Below, in pieces: positions 1 to 10,700 of a stretch of 64,000 bases of DNA (within the stretch, counting starts at the first letter, position 1; every line of letters begins with the position of its first letter). Location of the stretch: NCBI GenBank assembly GCA_037903355.1, contig JBAJFE010000042.1, positions 942,001 through 1,006,000 of the forward strand. Reading direction: 5' to 3'. A program made the position numbers and the translations under genes. The notes beneath the pieces are model-generated. The model had not been told where the DNA came from. It was given only the letters and a program-made list of their open reading frames with translations, and made no database searches. Origin of the DNA: Trichuris trichiura. Taxonomy: Eukaryota > Nematoda > Enoplea > Trichinellida > Trichuridae.

Positions 1-898
1 GGCCATATGGATGACATGTTGAACGCGTTGGAAATAGTTTTGCAAAAAGTCGCGTCTGATCCTCACGCCATGACAAATGCAAATGTTTCCTATGGGTCGA
101 CGACTGCCAATGGAAGCAAGTCGGAATTGAGCAGCCTATTGGACGTCGGTTTCAATTCATCCATCGCCGGTGGTCGGTGTTCCAACGGCGTTGGTGCCAT
201 TGTATCAACTTCTGCATTTGCTCAGTCGCAGTGTAGTTCCGACAGCGTGACGGGACCATTTATTGAAAATCTTGCGTCAATACTGAACAGTCGCGGCTTC
301 GGTGAAATGGCCGTACTGGAAATAGTTTCCGCCGTGCAAGTGTTGGCCAAGTACAACGTGCTCGGCATGGCTTTTCATACCAACATTGGTCGATCATCCG
401 CGGAGCCTTTCAACTGCTTTTATCAATCCGACGTTGGAATTGTAAGTTGTTTCTTCTTCTTCTTCTTCTTCTTCTCTTATGGTCGTATTGAAGAACAATT
501 GTGACCGCTTTCAGAAATCAGACAATCGTCCCGTGTCTGTGTTGGACAGAAATCTGTCGCCTCTGGCATCGATGGAAGGATCCAGCGAAATACCGCCCTC
601 CGATTTGGTCAGACTTCGTAGCGAGTCGTTGAACAAAGTGGAACTGGAAGTACCGGACGATATTGTTGGAGCGGTTTTGGGTAGAAACGGTGATACTCTT
701 TTCGAGATTCAACACAAATCTGGCGCCAAAGTTGAGGTGTCTCAACGTTCCTCTTATGCCCCGTTCTCGAAGAATCGTATTGTCAGCATCAGCGGTTCAA
801 GCAGTCAAATATCGAAAGCTAGAGCGGCTGTCACTCACTGCGTCAATCGTGAACACATGAGGCGAAAATTCAGAGATCACACTGTCAGCCAGAAATGA
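1..898 (+). CDS. Nova-like KH-domain RNA-binding protein, 3' end (partial)
   Basis: The frame is open at the left edge, so the 5' part lies outside the window. The first visible exon ends at 441, an intron runs 442-514 (GTAAGT...TTTCAG, phase 0), and the last exon runs 515-898 with a TGA stop. The last exon encodes a KH domain starting VELEVPDDIVGAVLGRNG. It has a GRNG (GxxG) RNA-gripping loop and the spacing of the third KH domain of Nova splicing regulators. About 140 Ser/Gly/Asn-rich, low-conservation residues precede it, as in the long KH2-KH3 linker of Nova. Nova proteins bind YCAY clusters in nuclear pre-mRNA and control alternative splicing, mainly in neurons. Function is inferred from family. 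Another KH3-type protein (PCBP/hnRNP K) is possible, but the flanking residues fit Nova better. Confidence 0.75.
451..476 (+). repeat. (TTC)n tract in the Nova-like gene intron
   Basis: About eight TTC units sit just after the GTAAGT donor. This is a pyrimidine-rich microsatellite inside a 73-nt intron, so length changes could affect splicing. Confidence 0.8.
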
Positions 899-1335
899 GA
901 CCGTATATCCTCTTCCTCCTTCGGAGAATATGTTTCACTTGACGAACATTTCCTGCATCTGCAAACACATTTGCGTACTTATTTTACTCGCCATGGGCAA
1001 CACCAAATTGCCACATTTGTCTCGCTGCACGTAAAAGCAACGTTTTTCAATTAACAGTTCTACACACATCAGTTGCTATGGAGATCAAATGGGGAATTGA
1101 GCGCGCTTTGGCATTTATACCTGAAAAATTATTCTCTCTTTCACCTTATCAAGTGCCATGGTCATCTACGCAAATATCCAGTCAACCTTTCTTTACTGTC
1201 GACTATTTAGAACGTACTCTTTTTACATACTGCTATGGTGGCTCGCCTTTGCAACTTCTGTTCTTTAATTCAATGCCTGCGATGATAGTGGTGAACATTG
1301 CAGCGCTATTCTGGGAAGAACGGAACGTATTGTTA

Positions 1336-3132
1336 TTAAAAGGAAATGAATTTGATTGGTATTCTGTCAATGTCAATTTTAGAGTTGTTTGTTGGGGCGA
1401 GAAAGTACCTAAGCCAAATGATTTGATCCTTTTGATAGGTGACCAGAGAGATGCGACTTCCGGCGGTAAACGAATCGACACTTAAATCTGGTCGATCCAT
1501 TATTTTGTATGGTAACAACTTTCCCATAGCTTCGTCTGTGTCATTCCGGTAAGCAAGCAGAGTTGGATTGACAGCTCGCGCCGGCGTATTGACATTGTAC
1601 AAACTACCCAACGCCAATAGGTAAGACAATGAAACGATTCCGATAACCTGAGAAGAGAAAACAATTCAATGTTCATTGACAAAAGACAAACATTACCCAA
1701 CGCCAATAGGTAAGACAATGAAACGATTCCGATAACCTGAGAAGAGAAAACAATTCAATGTTCAACAAAAGAAAACATTAAAGCTTTACTTACGAGAGCA
1801 ATTGGTTTCAAAATCAATTCGTGAAGTTTTTGAAATCCAATGTTTCGACTGAGCACTTCCAGTTCGGTGTAAGTACAAAACCCGCGTGAGCTGATCTGCC
1901 GTCGTGCAAGCACCTGTTCCAACAACGATAAGGCAGAGAAGAAGTCGGATCCTCGAACTAAAACGCGCCAATCCTGCGAAATACGAAAAAAAAGTTGAAC
2001 ACGAAGACACGTATGAACACTTGTGCCTCACCAATTCTTGCAGGAATTCAATTTCCAGTTTGTTGATCAATCGCAGCGACTTGGAACACGAGGTGGCCCA
2101 TTCGCCATTGTAAACGCTGTCGTCTATACCATCGTCGAAAAGGAATTTACTGGCGCACAGCTGAAAGTGATTTTAATTATAAACGCCGACGCAGAGCCAT
2201 AATGTTATAAAGGCTTACGATATTCGCGACTTACCAACGCAATGGCAAAGAGGTCATCCGGCGATTTCCCTTCGTAGTATTCTTTGTTCTTCTTTCTTAT
2301 TCGTTCGAGATATAGCAATGCGATGATGAGAACACATGGCGACACGGCACCTTCCGCCGAGAGACGACTAACGAAATTTGCATCCAAGTGATCATACGGA
2401 CTCGTCTTGTCAAAGTAGTCCACCGTTAAGTCTATAACCGTACGTATATTTGGCTAAAAGCATTAATGCCTTTCTTAGGCGTAACAGTGCAAGTTAAAAT
2501 GGCAAGCAACGAATGAGTCAACATTAAAGACAGATTTCCAACGTTGTCACTGCTTATCTCAATACGAAATAAAAAAGACAAACACAATCTAAACATTAGC
2601 ACAAAATAGGCTTCGACGAGACGCTTTTGGCGTCACTTGCGAAGAAAAGTTTAACGTTCTATAAGAAAGCTTATTATGAAATACAAAACATTCGCCCAGT
2701 AAACAGAGCGTAAACGTCAAACGTACGCTTCAAGTAACAAAAGTACGTTTGCACTATAACGGCGATTGACAGCAAAAATAAATGGCATATTTTCTCTTAG
2801 CCATTTTTCAATGACGTAAAATACACGTCATGCACGTTTAAAACAAAAAAATGCACCCTCTGGCAGCTGCGATGGTTTATTTTCGAAATGGGTTTTGTTA
2901 AAATTCACTCAGACAGATAAGGACATACTGTCCATGGTATATTTACCACATGGAATACTTACTTATAAACGGTGGAAAAAATTTAAATTTATTACTACGC
3001 GGATATAGACATGCCCAAAGGCACATTGTGCAACAATAGCTTCTGTTTCATTGAGTCGACTTTTGAGTACGGCCGCTTAGGCGTGAGCAGTTTATTGTCA
3101 TTGTAAATCACCTCTGCTTTCTTGCCGCCCAT
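1336..3132 (-). CDS. CNPPD1: CNPPD1-type cyclin (cyclin Pas1/PHO80 domain protein)
   Basis: Firm exons on the minus strand are 2453-2235, 2160-2032, 1973-1794 and 1647-1336, all joining in phase 0. Together they give about 279 residues. The segment LSAEGAVSPCVLIIALLYLE is followed by ASKFLFDDG, NGEWA, LEIEFLQELDWR and RGFCTYTELEVL. This matches vertebrate CNPPD1: a cyclin-box fold with the 'SPC...ALVYIERL' and 'W...TYTDL' signatures, then a hydrophobic helix (IALVIGIVSLSYLLAL). The N-terminal exon is less certain. An ATG at 3132 opens a short frame, and a GTGCC donor after 3025 would join exon 2 (acceptor 2454-2455) in phase 0. CNPPD1 function is poorly known; the family resembles PHO80-type CDK partners. 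A tandem duplication at the last acceptor is described separately. Confidence 0.8.
1605..1764 (-). repeat. 89-bp-period tandem duplication over the CNPPD1 last-exon acceptor
   Basis: Positions 1605-1675 recur exactly at 1694-1764. On the minus strand each copy carries the pyrimidine tract, the TTCTCAG acceptor and the first 40 nt of the last exon. The proximal acceptor (1648-1649) keeps the CNPPD1 frame from exon 4. Using the distal copy (1737-1738) reads through the duplicate in a different frame and ends at 1500. The duplication therefore creates two competing acceptors with different C-termini. Confidence 0.9.
2995..3132 (-). CDS. Short ORF, possible 5' exon of CNPPD1 or separate 45-aa peptide
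   Basis: ATG at 3132 to TAG at 2995 encodes 45 basic residues beginning MGGKKAEVIYNDNKLL. If spliced at 3025 it supplies an N-terminus ending KQKLLLHN before the conserved PNIRTVIDLTV of CNPPD1. That resembles the basic 'RIRRRLYYG' start of vertebrate CNPPD1. The donor is not strong and I cannot decide between a spliced exon and a stand-alone micro-ORF. Confidence 0.3.
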   Translation of the reverse strand: MGGKKAEVIYNDNKLLTPKRPYSKVDSMKQKLLLHNVPLGMSISA

Positions 3133-5934
3133 GGCAACAATTAAGTTTTCTATTGAAACTTTTTCAACAGTATTTAGTTTTAAACAAGATGGCTTTGTGA
3201 AATGGTGAAATTATTTGCATAATCATTTTTGTCCCTTTTAAACGCTCGAATAGCGAAGCAAAAAATATTAAGACTATTTGAACTAGTGGTAGCGTCTAGT
3301 AAGGATAACCCATATTAAACATTTTGAATAAATCCACCTCTGACTGCCTCTCTGAATGGAGCTTTGATCTTTCTTGTGAATGGGAGATACGTGCGTAAGA
3401 AGTTTAATAAAACGATATTGCTTCGTGAAGTACAACCTAAATTCTCAGGCAAAAATTTAACTGACTCAAAAAGCTCATATCATTCACAATTGCTCGCTCA
3501 GATTGTTTACCAGCGAGTACAGTTTGAAAAACTCGTCTATGGAAAAGTTGCACGCTTAATACGCGAATTTATCTTTGTAAAGCCGTTCGCCAACGGTGAT
3601 AACGGAACACGGAATTCTGAAAGCTGTGTACGCCATTACGCGCTGCACGCTCGAAGATGTACGCTTTTGCTAATCAACTGCGCAACCACCCTACGCGACG
3701 GTTACTTATTTTAGTGAACAGCATCTTTTTCATCCAACCAATTTCAAAACACCGTAAGATTTGTTTCTCCAGAATTTCTACCTACTTAAACGTCCCTCCG
3801 ACTAGTATGCAGTTTCACGCGCTTAGTAGTTAACTCTTGGCATTCGCAGGCAAAGTTGAAAAGCGGATACAACGGGAATAGATCTTATGGATTCAAATCT
3901 TAAAAGCAAGTTTAAGAAGCTTGAATTACATGAACATACTATTGAAGGAAACAACATTAACCGGCTCGTATCTGACTCACAAGCTTAAAATAACGAAGAA
4001 AGATTAGAAGCGTTAGCCGAAGTTTTAAAGAAAAGTAGGAACTGCGTAAACTGCCTGAGAAATTTTTATGAATCCGCTTTTGCTAGTGAGACCTGCGAAC
4101 AAGCAGTGTTAATTTTGAAAAAACGATATCGCGCTTGTTGGAAAACGTTCTTGAATTTACGCAATGCGGACAAAATTGGCAGAGCAAAAATAGGAACGTA
4201 AGAAAAACAAAAAAGTGTTTTACCGATTAACGGAACGGACAAACGGTTGAGCTTCTGCCCTGAACCGTAACAAAGAGTCTTCTTCAAACGACGATGCAAA
4301 CGATTAACCATTGCGGTAGACTTATTTTGGAGAGAGATTTACAAAGGTACAATATAGTTTATCAAAAAATGGTCAAGTACAAATAAATTCAATTTAAAAG
4401 TTCAGCTGCTTAGCAACTTTAAGCAGCAATAGTACAGTAAATATGATTATTATTTTTTATCATTTAAACGCTTTTCAACAGGCACTTGCGGAATTGGAAG
4501 TACACACTAATTTTACGGGTAAAACTTACTAACCTGCCGCGTATTTTTTCCTACTGACTGAAGAACACAATTGGACTAGCCTTTACGCCCTTTGCAGGCG
4601 TTAACACTGTTAGCCTTGCTTTTTATTATTATGCTTTCCCGCTAGTTCTCAACACTCGAATTATCAATTGTCAGTATTTGCTGAAAAAAATGCTTCAAGA
4701 TTTGTTTTTAAGATAAAGGTAAACATCTGCTACGCAACAGAGACATCAGCTATAAAGTTCAATTGCAACACTTTTCAATGATACCTTCGAAAATTTGACT
4801 TACTGTAATGGTAAATGAGTAATGGCACAAACGAAACTTGCAATACATAAACGGAAAAGAGCTTGGCTTAACAGAATGCGCCGCGCAGCGATTGTAAAGT
4901 CTCATTTTCTGCTTTTAAAATGGTCAAGATATTTACTCAGCTGTAAATTCAGTCCGAACGGTGAAGGTAAACACGAGTAGAAGTTAGCTCGGAATCTCAC
5001 GATTGCCTGTTTGCCGGCTTCAGCAGCCCAGTAATGCTTTACGAAAAGTTTCCTCTCTTTTCGGTTGCCTTGACGTAATGAATACGGTAACTTTCGTAAA
5101 TTCAGGCAAACATAAATGTTTTCCTTTGCTAAGACAAAATGCAACAATCACATCGAACATTTTGTTGCACAAACAACACGTTTGATGATTTTTAAATTGC
5201 CAATTTACTGACAAAGGTTGGCGGTAATTTTTAAATAAATCATTCTTCAAATCTTGCTGTCTTGTAAACGATGAGATCAAATATTTTTTTGTTTCATTAG
5301 TTTGTAAATTAAAATTAAGTTTAAAGATGTCTCATAGTTTACAGGAGGGCTATCTGCAGAGCTAATTAATTAATAGTTGTCAGGTAAATTGCTACCGTTC
5401 CAGTATTACTGTAAGGTGCAATAGCTGTTGCATTGTTATTTGTGGTGACAGGTTGGTTGGTTGCGTTCGCAGTTTTCGCTTTGCGGAGCTTTTGGCCAAG
5501 GAAGTCTTGCCAAAGCGTTGGATTTCTATTATCTCTTGCCTTGCTTCGTAGTACTCATCCAATCGCCCAGCAAGTTGCATGGTACAGTCCTATACGATCG
5601 AAGGGCCCCGTTGTATGTCGTATTGTCAAAGACGCTTAAGTAAGTTGGCGATTTTGTTTTTAACACGCGTTTTGGCAACCTGCTTGGTCATTTTAGGAAA
5701 GTCTAGGTTGAAGGAACGAAAGGCACTGTCTGCGCGTTACTCAGACTTTCATTTCAATTGGAGTGCCGATGCTAAGCTTCACGATCGGCAAAAAGAGCTA
5801 CCATACGTCAGCTTAAAACGAAGTTTCGAGCGGCTTTCATCGAATGCGTTGAACAGGATCAGCATTTCTACAATAACTGTATTTAATTCTGCTTTGAAAG
5901 TTACAACAACTAAGAGACTGAAAATAGAGCAGCC
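3133..5934. other. Intergenic, no supported gene
   Basis: The divergent gap between CNPPD1 (minus) and eIF5 (plus) must hold both promoters. The longest frame is 116 codons at 3364-3714 (+); it shows no recognisable motif, and no splice sites flank it convincingly. Otherwise I see AT-rich sequence only. Confidence 0.5.
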
Positions 5935-7606
5935 ATGTCAGTTAACATCAACCGAAACGTGGACGACACGTTTTATCGATATAAGATGCCCCGCCTCTTG
6001 GCAAAGGTACGTTGTTTACCTTTTAAGTTTGTTTACTTACTTTTTGTCTCTATAGGTTGAGGGAAAAGGGAATGGCATCAAAACAGTAGTCGCAAATATG
6101 TCAGAAATTGCCAAAGCTTTGCACAGACCTCCTACGTGTAAGTTGTCGAACTAATTTGCTTGCCGCACCCTGCTTGAGCTTTCCGTCGTTGCTACAGATG
6201 CCACAAAATACTTTGGCTGTGAACTGGGCGCCCAGACGCAATTCGACACTAAAAACGAACGCTACATCGTCAATGGCGAACACGATGCTCAGAAGTTGCA
6301 GGAGCTACTGGATGGATTCATCAAAAAGTTCGTTCTTTGCCAACAGTGCGACAATCCGGAAACCACTTTGGTAGGCAATCAATCGGACTAATATTATTGC
6401 GTGTAAACAAGTTTCTACGCTTTCGTTTAATTAGACCGTCAGGGGTACGAAGATTACTCTGCATTGCATAGCTTGCGGCCACGTCACCAATGTTGACCCG
6501 CGTCACAAGTTAACCACGTTCATATTGAAAAACCCACCTGAACAAGAAAATGGCGATTTGCAGAACACAACCGCAGCAGGTAAATTACGAGCAAACTATT
6601 CTAGTCGCCCTCTTTCGAATTGACATTGCTTGAATGTTTTCCATTTGTAGGCAAAAAGGGTAAAAACAAAAAAGCTAAAGAACCGACGCTGAATGTCGAA
6701 AATGGTTCCGTTGAAAATGGGGATGAAGCTTTCTCGCCTGACGATGTTGAAAACGGAGACGATTGGTCCGTTAATCCAGAAGACGTTGAAGAACGTCAAA
6801 AGGAACTTGCCGCCGGAATGGCTCAGCTGACGTTCAATCCCGACTTGGAAAAACCGGTAGAAGAGCGGCTCGATATGTTCTACAGCTACTTGCTGGTAAG
6901 TGCCGAAGAAGCGTAGTCTTCGGGGCAACAAAAATAGGTTGGCTGGTTTAGAAACTGAAAACGGCGGGAAAGTTGGACGACGTAAAAGCGATCGAGGCCG
7001 AGGCAGCTCGTCTCGACGTTAAGGACAAGGCGGTTCTCCTCCTTTGTCGAGTCATTTTCAACGAAAAGATGATGGAACAAGTGAAGCCAAATCGTACGCT
7101 GCTCTTGCGCTTCGTTTATCAGAATCCTAAAGCGCAGCGATACTTGCTGGGTGGCATTGAGCAACTGATCGTTGCCCAAAAGCAAACGCTGATGCCAAAA
7201 GTGGCTCACGTGCTTAAAGCTTTCTACGATGCCGACATATTGGAAGAGGATGTCCTCCTCGAGTGGGGAGAACGAGTAAGATATTTGACCAGTGGGTCCA
7301 TCAATATGCCAATTGCATTGGTGCTGATTTTAGCCGAGCAAAAAGTACGTTTCCAAGGAAGAAAGTAAGGAAATACGCGCGAAAGCGGAACCATTTTTAA
7401 GTTGGCTGCGCGTGGCGGAAGAAGAGTCCGACAGCGAGTGCGACGAAGTTGAGGTAGTACAGTATCTTTCAAATCTCTTCTACAGTATCCGATTGTTCTT
7501 GAAGGTCGTTTACGAGAATGAAACTGACGCGAAGAGGTCCGTCCACGCTGCGCCAAAGAAAAATGGCGTAGAGGAAAATGAAGACTTCGACATTGACGAT
7601 ATATAA
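5935..7606 (+). CDS. EIF5: Eukaryotic translation initiation factor 5 (eIF5)
   Basis: Exons are 5935-6006, 6056-6137, 6198-6370, 6435-6579, 6651-6895, 6952-7275 and 7334-7606. The product is about 420-437 residues (human 431). The start [20 protein letters not shown] matches eIF5 and keeps the catalytic arginine finger Arg15 that makes eIF5 the GTPase-activating protein for eIF2. Then come the GKGNGIKT segment, a zinc ribbon with two C-x2-C pairs (CQQC, CIAC), an acidic/Lys-rich linker, and the C-terminal W2/HEAT domain ([50 protein letters not shown]). The C-terminus is acidic, ending FDIDDI. eIF5 acts in the cytosolic 43S/48S complex at start-codon selection. One optional feature: 7454-7504 has GT...AG ends and is 51 nt, a multiple of three, so it may be an intron or may be retained. 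Confidence 0.95.
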
Positions 7607-7757
7607 CAGGCTTCAGCCGTAAAGGGGGTGATTGGTAGTCGCTTTCAGCTTTCATTTCATGTTCAGCGTTTATATACTTGGATAAGCATAAATGAACTGA
7701 TTGAATTTCTGTGTTTATTGGCTTTGAAGGAGACAGAATGAATACAGTTTGCATTAA

Positions 7758-10700
7758 TTAGTCTTTGTTGTCAAGTTCGCGAAATACCCCAGTGAGACCG
7801 ATGCCCATTGGGATTGGCATCTCACCTTTTAAAACGTTTTCATGCAACACTCTCTTGCTGCTAAAGCGGGTTACGTCAGAAAAATCTTCCAATAGGCCGT
7901 CAGCGAGTACTCGTAACTGAAAAAGAGTGACGTAATAACTACGTCATAAAGCAAACGACTAGTAAACAAACTTAAATGATGATAGGAGGCCACAAAACAA
8001 GACTTGGCACGTTTAGAGCAAATGCGCTTTGCTCGAATAGAAAAGCTAAGCCGATTTTGGCATTCCTCGGACTTCAACAATCACGCATGCAGATTATTCA
8101 GGTAAAAATGAAAGCACTTAGAAAAAATCAATTACCGAAAGTTCTGCTCAACTTTCAAACGTGCCTATTAGCATAGTTCGTATGCTCTTAAGATATTTCA
8201 GAAGCCACGTCACACTGATGACGTCAGCAAGCATTGAGGTGCGCATGTGAGTGATGCATGTGCAGCGGAGAAAAAGAAAAAAACGTCTGCCCGCTTTGCG
8301 TCGCCTACGTCACTTCAGTCTGAATTTTCCGCATCCCATTGATAAGGTCGGCAAAAGGATAAAAGTGACGGCAAAATGTCCGCTGCATAACGATTGCAAC
8401 TTTGCACTTGTCATGGTAGAAGAAAATCAGAGTTAGGCAAATATTGCCGCGCGAGTTCACCGTAGATATGCGCTACTCTTATAGTAAACTAAGTAAAGCA
8501 AAAAGCATCATGAGAAAAACGAAGAAAAGAAGAGAAGATATAATGAATGACAGATTGGCATCGGAAACGAAGTTTTGATGCAATTTGTTTTCAATAAGGG
8601 TTAATGGACGACAAATCTGTCATATGATAGAATAATGAATTTGTTATAATTCGTCGATCACTTCTACGATTAACTAATAATAATTGAAACAAGTCAAGAG
8701 AAAAGAGCAGGCAACGTGTTGATTTTGCATGCACTAAACACAGCAGATTTTCTGGTACGCGCGTTTCTTCGTACGGACATACCGTTCTTTTTTGAATTTT
8801 CAAATCTTACTGTAGAAGCTCTCAGGTGCGATAAGAGCTTATCAGTGACGCTGAAGACGTAAGGAGGCAAAAAGATCTGAAAGTGACGCCAAAAGGAAAT
8901 TTGAAAATTCAAAAGTGGCGTCCTCTTGCGAATAAAAGATGTTCGGCTTTTGCTAACACGAATTTGGACAAATTGTTTTCTCAAACATCAAGTGTGAATT
9001 GATGGAAAAATTTATACTATATTCGCTCTTAAGAAAGAATCGTTAAGTTGCAACTTTTGTGAAACATGAAAAGCGATAGACAACGCCACATGCTTGTCAA
9101 CAGAATGAAGACGGATCGCGTCGCTGAAAAATGCATTGCCGACAAAAGAAGCGTTTGTCTGCTTTTGAAAACGTGGTGTCTTGGTACGGGACCATATATT
9201 TTCATAATGAAAAAACTTTATTACGGATCGGTTCCCGTTGATGTATACCATAGACACATAGCTTCACGCCTTTTTAAAAGATACGTAGACGACATCTTTG
9301 TCATTATAAAAGCTGGGAAAGAAGAACAATTTTTACAAGTCCTCAACAACGTCCGTCCTAACCAAATAGTCTTCAAAATGAAAAAAGAAGATAACAAAAC
9401 TTTGCCCTTTCTGGACGCCTTAATTATTCGCTCAAGCGAAGGCCTTAAAACCAGAGTGTATAGAAAACCCACGCACACAAATCAGTACCTCAATTTTTCA
9501 TCACATCACCCACGATCAGTAATGTTTGGTATCCTCTCCGGAATGATAGACAGAGCATTCAATTTATGCAGTCCCGAATATCTCCAGCCAGAAATTAACT
9601 ACATTAGAAAGATTTGCTACAAAAACAGGTATCCTAAATATTTTATTAGCCAAGTGTTCAACTACAAGCATCGCAGACGCGAGTCTCCTGAATAAAATAC
9701 TTCGCACAATCTATGTTTAGTTATTCCTTATGTGGCAGGTTTTGGCAAAAAAGTATCCAGTTAAGAAGAAGATTAAGTTTCAGAGACTTTATCAAGAGTT
9801 CGACCAACCTCAGGGCAATTCTTCGCACAGACAAAACTAAAATCTCCGCAAACAAAAAGACAGGAGTAATATACGCGGTTGAATGTTCTTGCTCAGGGAT
9901 TTATATTGGTGAAACGGGAAACACCCCAGAGCATAGATTTAACGAACACATAAAAAAACTCACAAGTTACAATAACGCGAAAGCCGTACTTAACAATGGT
10001 ACCAATCTAACCACACAGCGAGGCAGACCAATCGTGGACCCAAAAATTACAATGGAAAAAGCCAAACATGCCTCTGCCGTAGTGGAACACGCGACGCAAT
10101 GCACTCAACCACTCCAACCAAAAGTTTTATGTTACGAAAACAATCTACGGTTAAGAAGAATTAATGAAGCACTATATATTAGACATAATACGACCTACAA
10201 CCGCGATCAAGGAGTGGACATAAGTGGGATTTGGACAAATATTGTGACGCGGTATAACTGTTGCACACTCACCAGATGAAATACAATAGCCCGGAAAGAA
10301 GAGAAAACAAATAATTAGAACAAATAGAAATGGATAAAATTGAAATATATATGAAACAAAGAAAGAAAAAGAAAAAGGAAAAAGAAGAAAGAAAGAAAAA
10401 GAAAAATGAATGCAATGTGGAAAAACAGCGATTCAACAACAAAGAAGAATGCTCGAAACAACGAAGACACAAACTAGAAGCCATACGGAACAAGAAAAAG
10501 AATTGCGCTGACAGACTCAAATGCGAAAACCTACCAACGGAAAACTTTAAAAATGCCCGCTTTAAAATCCTCGGAAACGATAGATGGCATTCGCTGCCAA
10601 AATCATATTTACAACTTTAGACCGCTGATGACGGGTCTCGAATGACCCGAAAGCTCCGGAGTATCTTTTCTATATACATAAACGGGAACCGGTCCGTAAT

